Shown here piece after piece: positions 11,541-22,677 of a stretch of DNA of 64,000 nt; position 1 is the first letter of the stretch; each line of letters starts with the position of its first letter. A program made the position numbers and the translations under genes. The notes beneath the pieces were generated by a model that was given only the letters and a program-made list of their open reading frames with translations, was not told the origin of the DNA and did no database searches. The DNA comes from Pezicula radicicola (taxonomy: Eukaryota > Ascomycota > Leotiomycetes > Helotiales > Dermateaceae): the NCBI GenBank assembly GCA_003008705.1, contig PDUO01000042.1:64057-128056 (forward strand), written 5' to 3'.

Positions 11541-12204
11541 TGTTACTTAGATGTGCAGCCAAAAGGTAAAGAGAAGTCAAAGAGAAAGAACATCATCGGT
11601 GTCGGTGTTTTGGAAGAGCTTCGCTTGACCATGACGAAACTAAAAAAAGGCGGTGCTTACGTGTACAGTCACGTGCTGTGCTTTGCACTCCATCACTTAT
11701 CAAGCATTTTAAAGGACTTCCATTCCTAAATGAGATGCTTCAAATAGGTACATAGAGAAGTCCAAGTATTTATTGATGTGTTCTTTTTTTTTGGCAAGAC
11801 TTAACTTTGATCACATGTTGCTTAACTTCCCCTTTATCTCTCGCTTAAATCGGGATGGGCAGCGCGCAGCTCTAACTTGTGTCAAGAATCTGTCGCCAAA
11901 AAATAAACCAGAAACTTATATTTTGCGTCTTCGCTTTCCTAGGATACAGTAAGCTTGCGGAGTTAAGAAGGAAAAGAAAGTCGGACCAATCATAACTTAG
12001 CTGCTGTGCACTATCAAATAACTAGGAAGATAAATTGTGATCAGTGCACAATAAAGCTGTTCTTCTTAAGTGTACAGCGAGCCACTGAATTCTGGAGGTT
12101 CTTCGCAACTAGTTCTATCACAGCAGCACGTCAATCAGGCCGAGAAAGGTTTCCAGAGCTCTACGTTGAAGACAGAGCTGTGGATCCTCGAACGCTGAAA
12201 CGTG
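11541..12204. other. Intergenic region with TCACGTG site
   Basis: No gene seen. A TCACGTG core lies at 11669-11675, about 130 bases upstream of the esterase start. Confidence 0.5.
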
Positions 12205-13110
12205 TTGTTCCCATAAAGATCTTGGCTCTAAGCATGCCATATATAGGAGCAATGTGTACAAAATCCTGTATAGCCCTCTTATTTTATGACACAGGCTTAC
12301 AGTAGTCATATAGCAATGTAAGTAGCGCTTGAAACGCTCGGATACGGCCAAACCATTCACGGCTGCAACCAATATATGTATGTTCGCTGTTGATATGTGG
12401 GAAGAAGGATTTCTTGCCAAATACTTCCCAGTGACTAATCCTACACTAAAACCTTTCGGCCGGATTCAATTTAACCAGCTACTTAGCGAGTACGAGATCG
12501 TATCAGACAATCCGTCCATTGCCTTTGCAGAAGACCTTATTGCCGCATATCCAGAGGCCAAAGTCATCATTGTCGAGCGCGACGTTGACGTTTGGTATAA
12601 GAGTTTTTATGACGCTCTTATCGTGCGAGTTTTCTCTCCTGTAGTGTATGCAATTGTGGCATTTGATCGGCCTCTAGTGCGATTTCATGAGATGTCAATG
12701 ACGTAGGTTAGAGGGAAATTTAGAGCGAATACAAAGAAAGAGCTCGAAGACAATGCAAAGAAGATGTATAAGGAGCATTATGAGATGATTCGACGAGATG
12801 CTCCAAAGGATATATTGCTAGACTTTAAGCTTAGTGATGATTGGGAGCCGTTATGCAAGTTTTTGGGGAAGAGGTACCAAAAGGAGTTGACTCCCCTAGA
12901 GTCAATGATGCTGAAAATTTCGCAAGAAGAAGTAATATTATGCTTAAGATTGCGGCCGGGATATTGCTAAGGAAAGGGTTGTTGCTGTTTGGGGGGCTTG
13001 GAACAGCTGGTTTGACAGTGGTAACCACTTTTTCGCTCCTGCGCAGAAAACATGGTATTACACCACCTCTAAAGAGATCAAAGGAAACTACTAACTGCGT
13101 CATCTTCTAA
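12205..13110 (+). pseudogene. Decayed P-loop sulfotransferase-like gene
   Basis: Fragments in several frames line up with fungal P-loop proteins of the Sulfotransfer_4 type, often mislabelled as NAD-dependent epimerases. An eroded PIKILALSMPYIGAMCTKS replaces the usual GMxRTGTxSM nucleotide-binding turn. AVDMWEEGFLAKYFP, then AAYPEAKVIIVERDVDVWYK and RRDAPKDILLDFKLSDDWEP and LCKFLGK follow. A change of frame near 12873 then gives EVPKGVDSPRVNDAENFARR and a C-terminal hydrophobic anchor AAGILLRKGLLLFGGLGTAG. Lesions are stops near 12301 and 12319, an in-frame TAG at 12704-12706, and the frameshift near 12873. Loss of the P-loop residues alone would abolish binding. Confidence 0.72.
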
Positions 13111-13156
13111 GAGTGAAGTGTACTGGTAAAGATGCGTATGCTTCATCAGACCATGC

Positions 13157-16100
13157 TCATTTGCTATTCAGCTCAGTGAAGAATGACTGTCTACCAAGCA
13201 AATCTCTAGGAGGCCCAAACTCAACTAGAACACCATTATGCAAGACAGCAACAAGATCAGATTCCACAATACTTTCCATCCGATGGGCAATAGTAATGAT
13301 AGTATGGTCCTTAAACTCTTCCTTGATAATTTCTCGTGTCCATTTGTCAGTTTCTGCATCCAGATTGCTAGTCGCTTCATCTAGAATCAAGATCTTGCTC
13401 TTCCTTAACATTGCTCTAGCCAAACAGAAGAGTTGCTGCTGGCCTTGGGAAAACGGTTTCATCTGTTCGTCCAGGCCGCCACGGCTTGAGATAGTAGCCC
13501 AGAGATGAACTTTGGTAAGTGCCTCAATAATTCTAGAGTCGGGAATAGATTGAGAGGGGTCAACGTTTCGACGTACGGTATCGTTGAAGATAAATGGGTC
13601 TTGAGGGATTGCAATGAGACGGTTTCGTATTACTTCCCGAGGGATGGTTTGCAGGTCAAGCCCATCGACAACGATAGTGCCTGATACTATGTCAAGGAGA
13701 CGGAGAAGCGTGAGTAAGAGGGAACTTTTTCCACTGTTAAATGTTAGAATTCTGTGAGCTGTATAAGATGAGACCTTGAAAACTTCTCACCTGCCAGTTC
13801 GGCCGCATATCCCAACTTTCTGGCCTGGGGATATTGTCATTGTGATGTTACGAAGCGCAGCTACGTCGGACCTGGAACCAATCAGACTTCTTCAAACAAT
13901 CATAGGAAGCAGAAAAGAGCAGAGGAAGGTATGAATTACCCATAAGTAGCAGTAACGTTACGAAACTCAATAGAACCGTTCTCCGGCCATGAGCCTGGCG
14001 GTATGTAATTCTCTCCCGGTTTATCTTCCGCAACTGTATTAGCTTCATATGTCTTCAAACGTGCAATTGCTCCTAAAGAAGTCTCCATTTGCGTCCATGT
14101 TTCTATCAATCTCAAAAGTATGGCATTAACAACCAATACTACGTTAACTGCAATACCGATTTGGCCGCCACTAGTCGTGTTTCGAAAGAATACCGCAAAG
14201 GAAATTATTAAGACGGTTAAAGCAGCAACGAGGAGATCAAGAACCAGACTGAGCCAGCGCTGGATGCAGAACATGAGATAGTAAGTCTGTTGTGATATAT
14301 CGAGACGTTTTATGTTTACGTTCACAAACTGTTCTTGCCAGCCGAAAGCTCGGATGGTAGATAGTCCCTCTAACTGTATACGGGTCAATTCTGAAAATTC
14401 CTTTGGGCGTGGGCACTTACCGTCTCGAGAAATTGCGAGTATACAGGTGATCTGAATTCTAAATCCATGAAGCGTATTTGGCGAGAGGTACGTAGATAAA
14501 TCTTTTGGATGATAAAAACTACAACCAGACAAAATGGTATGGTTCCAGTCATAAATTTCTCTGCACTAAAGAGTAGTATTCCTTGTGCTAAGAGCTTGAA
14601 GGCCTCTAAAACAAGACTGAGTTACTATACAAATCTTAGGTTGAGAGTCCACCTACGAATTACTACATTCATAGCAGAGACCGGAAGGACTCTGTCTATC
14701 AGTGACATATCTTGGCTAAATCTAAAGACTATTAGTGAAATACTGTTCAGACGCAACGGAGGTGGCAGTACCTATTTAATGTAATTCCTGTGTCGGTTTC
14801 AGAAAAACATGATAGTGGAGCCCTGCGGATTATTAGCTTGCTCTGAAATGTTGAGAGCTGTTTCAAAACAAACCTCATGACTGTTTTCAAAAGAGTATGA
14901 TGAAGCTTTACAGCCGATCCTGGTCCGATCATGATTAAGACCCATCTAATCATAAATCAGTAAATCATGAAGCAGCACGATAGACGTTATGACTGACGAT
15001 ATTGTAATAGCTTCGAACAAAGACGCGCCAAGTGAAAGTAAAAGATATACACTAGAGTATGTGACTATGTTGCCACTGTTGTCTTCACTCCACCATTTGA
15101 GCCAGTACTCTGTACTTTTTGTCAGTTTTTGTTAGGAGGAATAGTCTTGTTTTTGATACTTACGTGAAAATGCCAAAATGAATGAGTATGCACCAGCAGA
15201 GCCGATGAATGCAACAACACTCAATCCGTTGATAGACTTAAACCAATAACCTGGGGTAAAGTGAGCAATAATTGTTGCCTTTCTACATGTACTTACTGTA
15301 CACAGCCATATCTCCAGTTTTCCTCGTCAAGTCCATCACATCATCGCTGGTAGGACCTTTGAGAGCTTTGCTTTTGAGAGTCTGCTCTGCGGTAATACTT
15401 GGATAGTTGGATGATAGATCTGATTTGAGGAGACTACTGCCAATATGCGCTTGTTGAGATATCAAACTATCAAAAGTCCCCTGTTGTGCAATCTTTCCAT
15501 TTTTTCCTAGTATCACGATATAATCTGCTAGATGGAAATGTTGAGCTCCACCAAAGTTAGTTTCAAATTTTGAAAAGCTCATTTCTGGTATCAAAGATAT
15601 CACACTAGTTAAAGGCACTTACTAGCATGGGTAGCTAGAAGGACAGTCGTCCCAAGCTTCCGTAACAATCCAGTCGGACCTAAAAGTCTCTCGACCACTC
15701 TGTGTGCTGTCTTGACATCCAAAGCACTAAGAATGTCATCTAAAAGCAAAATTTCCATTTTTGAATAGACTGCTCGTGCCAGTGCCTATCACACGGTTAT
15801 TCTGATAGCTGCCAAACTTCCCACCAAGATATGGAAATACTTACCAACCGTTGCCTCTGTCCACCAGAGAGATTAAAACCGCGACTTCCAATCACCGTTT
15901 GGTCGCCATCTAGCAGCTGTGCCATATCTTCCTCCAGTACGCAAGCATGAACAACACTTTGATACCACAATGCATCAATAGTGGATTCATCAGCAAAGCC
16001 ACACAAGTTCTTTCGAATACTCTCGTTTAGTAGCCACGGTGTCTGGGCACAATAGCCGATCTGCTTAGAAGACACGGAAATCTCTCCTTCGAATGGAACT

Positions 16101-18578
16101 TCTCCGAGAATCGCCCTTATTAATGTTGACTTTCCAGATCCCACGGGTCCAGCTATTATTGTTACGGAGGACTTCTCAAGTCGCATTTCCATATTCATGA
16201 GAACTGGTTCAGCTGTTGGGGAAGGTCGGACAGTAACATGATCAAGTAATATAGCTGCGGTCAAATTTATTAAAGGGGATCTGGGGGGTCCCATTTCAGT
16301 GCTGGCCATTGTGGTTCGACTCAGCATTCGCGACGAGTGATCTCTTCCATGTCTTTGATCTTGCCGAGATGGATCAAGTAGGAATTTCTGTAGGCGCTCA
16401 AAGCAAGCCCCAGAAGATGCAAGCCTGGCAGAATTAATACTGTTTCTGTGGTGTTATGATTGGGGCAGACTTACGAGGGTACTATAAAAAGAAGTCGTGT
16501 AGAAGGTCCCGTAACCTGAGGAACGTAAGCCAAAGGGAATCGAAACTCGCATGGCTTATTAACAAGACCTACCATCAAAAGAAGTGCCAGAGATGTGAAT
16601 ACAAGGTTTGTTGACAGAGGATCCAAGCCTCGCAGTCTAGCCTGGATAGCATAAACGATAAATGTTGCTGGTGGTGCAAACACCGGAACGACGTTCCCTA
16701 TTTTATATCAAATGAAGCCAGTGACTGTAAAGAGTTTAGTTACTGACCTAGCGTATTTAGTAATATGACCATCCACCTAAATTTCTTTGCGAGATCTAGC
16801 TCTTGGATACGTTGATCTTGAATCCAGGTCTGAATGGCTTGAGAAAGACCCATCATCTTGAGACTTTTAATAGAGCCGAGCATTGAAGAAGTCATAGCTA
16901 TCCGCCTTTGAACTGCTGCTGTCCATATCTTTTGCTTGCTACTGATCTTTTTGCCTGTCTGTGCGCTTGTTCCTGAACATACTGATGAACTACAAGTTAG
17001 CAAAAAATGACGAAATAATCCCGCCCGAAAATTTGAGGAACAAGAAATCCAAAAAAAAAAAATTTTGCCCTCCGTTCTTTTGGCTTCTCTAAAGCTAGTT
17101 GTCGCAAGTACGATGGGGTAAGTATGGCATAAACTCACGAATAATGATGACTAGTGGCACTAGGCACACTCAGCCAAGTTGCTTCCCAAGTAACCAAAAT
17201 CCAACCACTACTTCAATGAGCTGAGCCCATACCTCATAGACCGTAGGTATAGCATCGCAAACAATATCAACATCCGTACTCATCAGAGCTATAGCTGCAG
17301 AGTTGTCGTAAAGACCGTCTCGTAATGATAAGCTTTGATCATAAATCAGTCCCACCATAGCGCCTCTGAACATAGTTATTGTGCGGTTGAGATAATGCTT
17401 ATATAAAGCTGTGGAAATCTATATCATTTAAGTTTTCACACAACTTCAAAATTGATATTGATTAGACTTACCGCAATGCCTGTGCTAATGAAGATTGCTG
17501 CTGTAATAAGTCCGTATGCGGCGCTGTTACTCCCCGCTTGTATATCACTTTCGCTAACATATCTGATTGCAAAACTGATGAGGAAAGGCTGAGCATATTT
17601 AAGTACAATCAGACAAGTGCGTGGAAAAACTACTGAAAGGAGTGGCCACCGGAGACACCGTGCAACAGCAAAAGGGAGCGCCCAAGGTGATTCGGGTTTA
17701 ACTAGAAAAAAATGTTAGGACTCGGGTACTAGTCAACTAGTTGCTTTTAATTGACCAACTTGCCTCTTTTATGCCAGGCACTTTGCATCTTTGACCGAAG
17801 ACGTGCGGATGAGAGCTTATCATCTAATGGTGGTAGGTCTTTGTACAGAAGCAGCCTCTTATATCCAACGATGAGCAGAGAGTTGATCCACCAGAATAGA
17901 AATCGATTGAAAACTCCAGATGTTGTTTCTGGAGACAAATTGCGATAAGCTGGTTTCAAATATGTGGTTTTGGCTTGTCCCTCGAGTATAAGAAGTACGA
18001 GCTCCATGCCAATTCCAGCAGCAAATATCGGCGCAATGATGTAATTATCACCAAGAAGGAACATAATTCTCGCCTGAACAGTATCCACAATTAGGGAAAT
18101 AAATAAGTATACATTGAGCAAGGTCGATGGCCGGATCGAGCGGCTATGCTCAAGATAGGACAAAAACAATATTGCCAAAGCCCCGACGAAACGAAACGCG
18201 GCCGAAGCAAGAGAAACAATAGTCGGGCGGTCTTTGCCTGTCGACCATAGACTTAAGAGTGCCAACTGAATAGTTACATAAATGGTCGTTGTAATCTATA
18301 AATGGGGTAAGCATAAATAAACTATAAGGAGAAGTTGCAGTTAAGCTTACGAGCTTGAAAAAAAGCATGCAATTCGGTGAGGTCTTTACGCTAGATCCGT
18401 ACAATGTGTACAGCCTTATTGGGGCCAAGATCAACAGACCTATAGATAGGTCAAGGGATATACGGCCCTGCTCGAACATCAAGGTGAAGTTGTAGTCGGG
18501 TCGGCATGAGAGACTAATCATCGGCCCAAAAGCGACGACTGCGTCATGGGAGCACGGGGCGCTGAGATCTGAATCCAT
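13157..18578 (-). CDS. ABC transporter, ABCC/MRP type, with one in-frame TGA
   Basis: A large multi-exon gene beginning MDSDLSAPCSHDAVVAFG, with the usual fungal ABCC layout of TMD0-TMD1-NBD1-TMD2-NBD2. NBD1 has Walker A GPVGSGKSTLIRAIL, a Q-loop GYCAQTPWL, signature FNLSGGQRQRL and Walker B ILLLDDILSALD. The TMD2 entry is TVMRAPLSCFSETDTGITLN. NBD2 has signature FSQGQQQLFCLARA, Walker B ILILDEATSNLD and the H-loop ITIAHR. I followed most exons by frame. One intron (17763-17702) has a GC donor in strong AGAG/GCAAGT context. In TMD1 the frame meets TGA at 17170-17172 (LLGKQLG-stop-VCLVPLVIII), where homologs have a sense codon; no intron removes it. The gene is otherwise undamaged, so this is either a young null allele or a sequence error. 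Relatives export xenobiotics or metabolites. Confidence 0.82.
17702..17763 (-). other. GC-AG intron in the ABC transporter gene
   Basis: The exon ends AAAAGAG and continues GCAAGTTGG. The next in-frame exon starts after TTTTTCTAG with KPESPWALPFAV. Only a GC donor keeps the frame, giving the junction AWHKR-V-KPESPW. The flanks match the strict consensus known for GC donors. Length is 62 bases. Confidence 0.65.
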
Positions 18579-19202
18579 GCCGAATACAAGTACACGCTGA
18601 AGGGAAGAAACCCATCTCAATAGTGGTAGCAACCTTAGGTGTTATATCCCGCAATGAGACATCTGAATGCTGCCGTTTTAGCAGGGAGCTGCGAGTCCCT
18701 GAAAATCCCTGAAACCCGTGCCGTATACGTACACACGGAGAAACACTGCCTCACTAGAGCATGTCAGAACATCATAAATTTCTATTCTACCAACGAGTAC
18801 ATAGTAATTTATCAGCCCATCCCCTCCTCGGTAATGATTTCTGCCTCACCTACTAAACCTATCTCAAGCAACAATTGTGTTGTACCCCGAACAGTACTCT
18901 CAAGCGCACCCCATACGTGTGTAGCTTATGTGCTCGCTTACCAAGACAGTATTATTTTCCGTGAGGAAATAAACCGGCAGTTACAATTGCTGCTGATTCG
19001 CAAGACGCAGCGGGCCAATTACCAATATGGTACGAGGTCAAAATCGCGCCAGCGACCTGAGGAATTGATCTGAAATCAAGGATAGTATACATTCTGACAT
19101 TTACTTTATTATCCATAATTCTACATATTTCTAGAAGTACAAAGCTAAGTCTACTCATTAGGATCTATAATAAATCAATCGTTCCATAAGTCCTTCTAGA
19201 TT
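18579..19202. other. Intergenic spacer between ABC transporter and carboxylesterase relic
   Basis: A 144-codon open frame on the plus strand (18639-19073) has no domain, no family pattern and low-complexity codon use. I treat it as chance. No other gene seen. Confidence 0.45.
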
Positions 19203-21494
19203 CTAAGAATCACCTTTCAAACCTTCCAGAACCTCCTTCACTTGCGCACACTTTGCCTGTTGTGCCGTAAGACTAATCATCTGCACTGGCGCACCATTTC
19301 CAAATTCCCTCGCACTGCTCGAACTCAGAGAATACGGTTTTCATCCCAGCTGTTCCTTAAGAGAATATGGATCTCGTGCAAATGCAACCCAAGAATCTTG
19401 TATAGCGTAGCTAGTAAGTCACTCCAACTCGGTACTATTTCCCTATAATTTGGAGCTGTGCCGAAGATTAATGGTAATTCGGCGCTATGATAGGCTCCCA
19501 TCCATAGCAAGGGAGGTATATTGCTAAAGTTTCCGGCGTAGATATGACGATATGCGATAGGCAGATTCTTGTTTTTTATACCAAGACGAATTGTTTCGGT
19601 TTGGCTGCAGAACAATTGTGCCATGGTGATTAATTCTGCTTCAGTCTGGTTGGGAATGAGCGATCCAGGAACAAAGGGTGCAAAAGCTTCGCCTTCATTT
19701 AGATTGTTCCCGATGATTGCTGGCTTAAGTCCACATTAACAAGTTGTCATCTATATGGGTGTGAAGGAAAACACTTACTACTTTTGCTTGAAGCCCTTTG
19801 AGTGCACGCTCTGTGTTATTTGAAAAGGCGACTTTCTCATCAGTCACCGGTATGAAGTTAATTGTAGATTTTGCCTTGCTATTTTGTACTTTTCAACAAA
19901 CGCTTCAATCTTCTCTGCATCTTCTCTGCACTGACATTTTTCATGCGGGATAGCTTGAAAGAAGATTTAAGTCCTCTGCAACCCACATTATCTGCGACAA
20001 ATGTGAAGCTGGTGTGAGCATCGTCAGTGTATGATGACGCACTCAATGCATTTCCGGAGTCCATGATACGTCTAGAAATGAGTGAATTGTTGAGGTACGT
20101 GTAACTTTAATAGTCTACAGACATTGAACCTGCTGACTGGCCCTATATAGTTGTTAGATCTCCAGCTCTTGGCTGTGCTAACGAATGACTGTGCACCACT
20201 GATGATAAGTTGAGAAGTTGGAGACATGTGTTACTCAGTGACAGCACCTGCGGAACACTTATTATGGCAGAAGTATTGATAACAAATTGAAGCAGACTTG
20301 ATTAGATAATAAATAAAGGCTTACTTACAAATATTGTTATTCTTTCATAGTCCCCGCCGAAAGCCTCCATATTCTGGTAGACCCATTCAACACTTCAACA
20401 GGTGTAAGCAATCTATATATGGCATCTAAAATTCAATAAAACTTACGCAAGCCTTTGGTCCTTCGGCGTTAGAAAACCCAAAGATGTTAAGTCGGTAGCT
20501 AGGTATAAGCTATTAGCTTCATGATAGTCTTAACCGTGATTTTCCTTACTTAAAAGGCACAACAAGGTGGTCTTGTGGGCTCTGAACCCATTGAGTGGGT
20601 ATCTGGTATGGAACATCCTGTCCGCCTGTGATGAAACCGCCACCCTAGAAGAATAAAATAACTCTATTCTGAAGGAAGGCATCGAATGAGTATTTGTCTT
20701 TAATAGCAGGACTGGATCGATAAACCCAAAAGTAACATAAGCGACATTAAGCGCTCCTTAGATGTTTGGTGAGAAGAGCAGAATATGGAATTAAGTAAAC
20801 AGATAAAGATTCAGCTAACACATACGACCATAGACTGAGGAGAACTGGGCATCCCGTCCGCTCTGCCATACATAAGCCTCAGATCGGTAGATTAGTAGTT
20901 GAGTGGGTGACCATCAGCGAATACCTACTGTTGTATGTTTTTAACTATTTTTGCAACTCCGAAGTTTTTATTTTCTTGTTTCCCACGCTCACCAGCACCT
21001 CACTATTTAGAGTTCCAAGAGGAATCAATCACTGAAGGAGGGAGGAACAAACAAAACTCATAGCAAAATACTTACGGTAGCTTTTCCGTATTTTCCATGT
21101 TCTGAACAGTAGGTGCCCACACACTAAGTGTAAGACAATCCTCGCTACCATTTCCAGTTCTTTTCAAGCCCCGAAGCTGAAATTCCTCCACAAAGAGGTC
21201 TATATGGTCTTCCCGAGTGTTAGTATAATACTGCATACAACTTGCCGGAAGCTGTATTGCTTGAACTTCCGTATCTGGCGCATAGCAATATTCTGGTTTT
21301 TCCCAGCGTAAGTTTTCTATGGGTCGCTGAGCATAAGGAATTCCTAGATATTGACGCCCGTTTGAGTTGGCTGGATCGATTATACCATGGATATGGCCAG
21401 ATGATGTGGAAATAATTGGAGGTGCAGATGTTCGTTGGTGGATGAACTGATGAGGTAGTGGTGTGGTCAACGAGAGTTGTGCTGTTATCAGCAT
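19203..21494 (-). pseudogene. Decayed type-B carboxylesterase
   Basis: Exon-sized pieces in order match fungal secreted type-B carboxylesterases (PF00135): a signal-like start MLITAQLSLTT, YLGIPYAQRPIENLRW, EDCLTLSVWAP, GGGFITGGQDVPYQ, YRLNIFGFSNAEGPKA, VEWVYQNMEAFGGDYERITI, nucleophile elbow GQSAGSMSVDY, IMDSGNALSASSY, YAGNFSNIPPLLWMGAYHS with AELPLIFGTAPNY (catalytic His region), and a C-terminus ending VLEGLKGDS. Lesions include a TAA at 20107-20109 directly after SVDY, an 11-base tandem duplication at 19908-19929 that shifts frame, a further shift before NFIPVTDEKVAFSNN, and loss of the DQNLGLLDQR segment between GPKA and VEW. The gene is recognisable end to end but cannot make a full protein. 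Confidence 0.78.
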
Positions 21495-22677
21495 TGTGAA
21501 TTTTTGGAAAATATAACCTATTGTGGGATGTGGTGGGTTGGTAAGTAGGCTTGATATAGTTTCATGAATTTCTACAATAGATTTAAATGGCAAAATGAAA
21601 GGTATGATTCATGTAAAGTGTGCACTTTGATTCCATCGGGTGACCACAGAGACAAATAAGTTGGGTGCTAATTCTAGAGAGGGATGGAATCCTCGTAAAC
21701 TACCATATTCTGGAACAAATGGCAGTGGCGGTTGGCAACTTTCATGTACACAATAAGTAGTACGTACCTCTCTCCGTCTTAGGAGAAAAGAGGCAGAAGC
21801 AGAAGACGTTAGATTAAGCACTGCGTCAAAAAATATCTTTTTAGTAATAAATAGTGCTTGATAGAAGCTCACTCTTGAACACCTTTTGTGAGGCAAGTCC
21901 CAAGCGAGCTTAACAATAGCATAGCCGTCAACTATCCTAGAATAGGAAAACCCCACAACCATTGAATCTGGCGAACGCCACAGTACACGCAAACACTATA
22001 ACCCAAAAGCTTGATCTTTAAGACGAAGCTAACACACAGTAGCTGGCTGTCTCGACTTATTTTCACGACAGTGTGTATACCGCAGTTGGATAGTTCCACG
22101 AGAGGCTGCTATCTCCCTAAATAGTAACTATTTATGGCAACTAGAATACCTTCCGCGGAATTCCTCACCTCTATGTGACTTATTGACCTGAGTAACTTAT
22201 TTGATATAAGCAACACTTTCTACCCGGGTAGAGAACTAACTTGACTTGACTCACCTGACTTAAGTAACCTACTTAGCAATTGACATAACCTAAGTATCTA
22301 AGCTTTATCTTATAGAACTAGGCACAAGTGACTACATAGCCGTACTCTGCGCCTAACTAAAACTTTTCCTGTCAATATCCAATCTTCACAAAGACATCCT
22401 TTCTAATATTTTGCTCGCCAAATATGTAAAATGAGGAACAGCAGATGACGTATCAGATGAACAAGTCGCTAGATATTCTTAGAACTACAGTATATATACC
22501 CCAGTCAGAGAATTTAGCGAAACATTTCCTACTTAATCAAGCCTTTGTTTGGTGACAGCGTCCGTCGAAGACCTTGCTTCCAAAAATAAATTCCCGCAAA
22601 GCATCTCCAATTTCTGCCCTGTCAAGGTACACTCCAAGATTCAAACCCCATATAACTGATAGCACTCATCATATACT
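21495..22677. other. Intergenic region with ACTTG-rich tract
   Basis: No supportable gene. A 127-codon open frame on the minus strand (21609-21992) has no recognisable feature. The stretch from about 22190 to 22310 is dense in AACTTGACTTGACTCACCTG-like words, listed separately as a repeat. Confidence 0.45.
22190..22310. repeat. ACTTGA/AAGTNA-rich low-complexity tract (copy A)
   Basis: Repeated short words such as gacttatt, ctgagtaactta, aacttgacttgact and gacttaagtaacctactta fill the tract. Similar tracts occur near 28190-28310, 35575-35680, 37210-37300 and 49985-50045. Confidence 0.45.

Noticed and set aside
18639..19073. 144-codon plus-strand open frame between the ABC transporter and the carboxylesterase relic
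   Set aside because: Composition is irregular and I see no family pattern or plausible neighbouring exons.
21609..21992. 127-codon minus-strand open frame upstream of the carboxylesterase relic
   Set aside because: No recognisable motif; it is not in a position to be a missing exon of the esterase.
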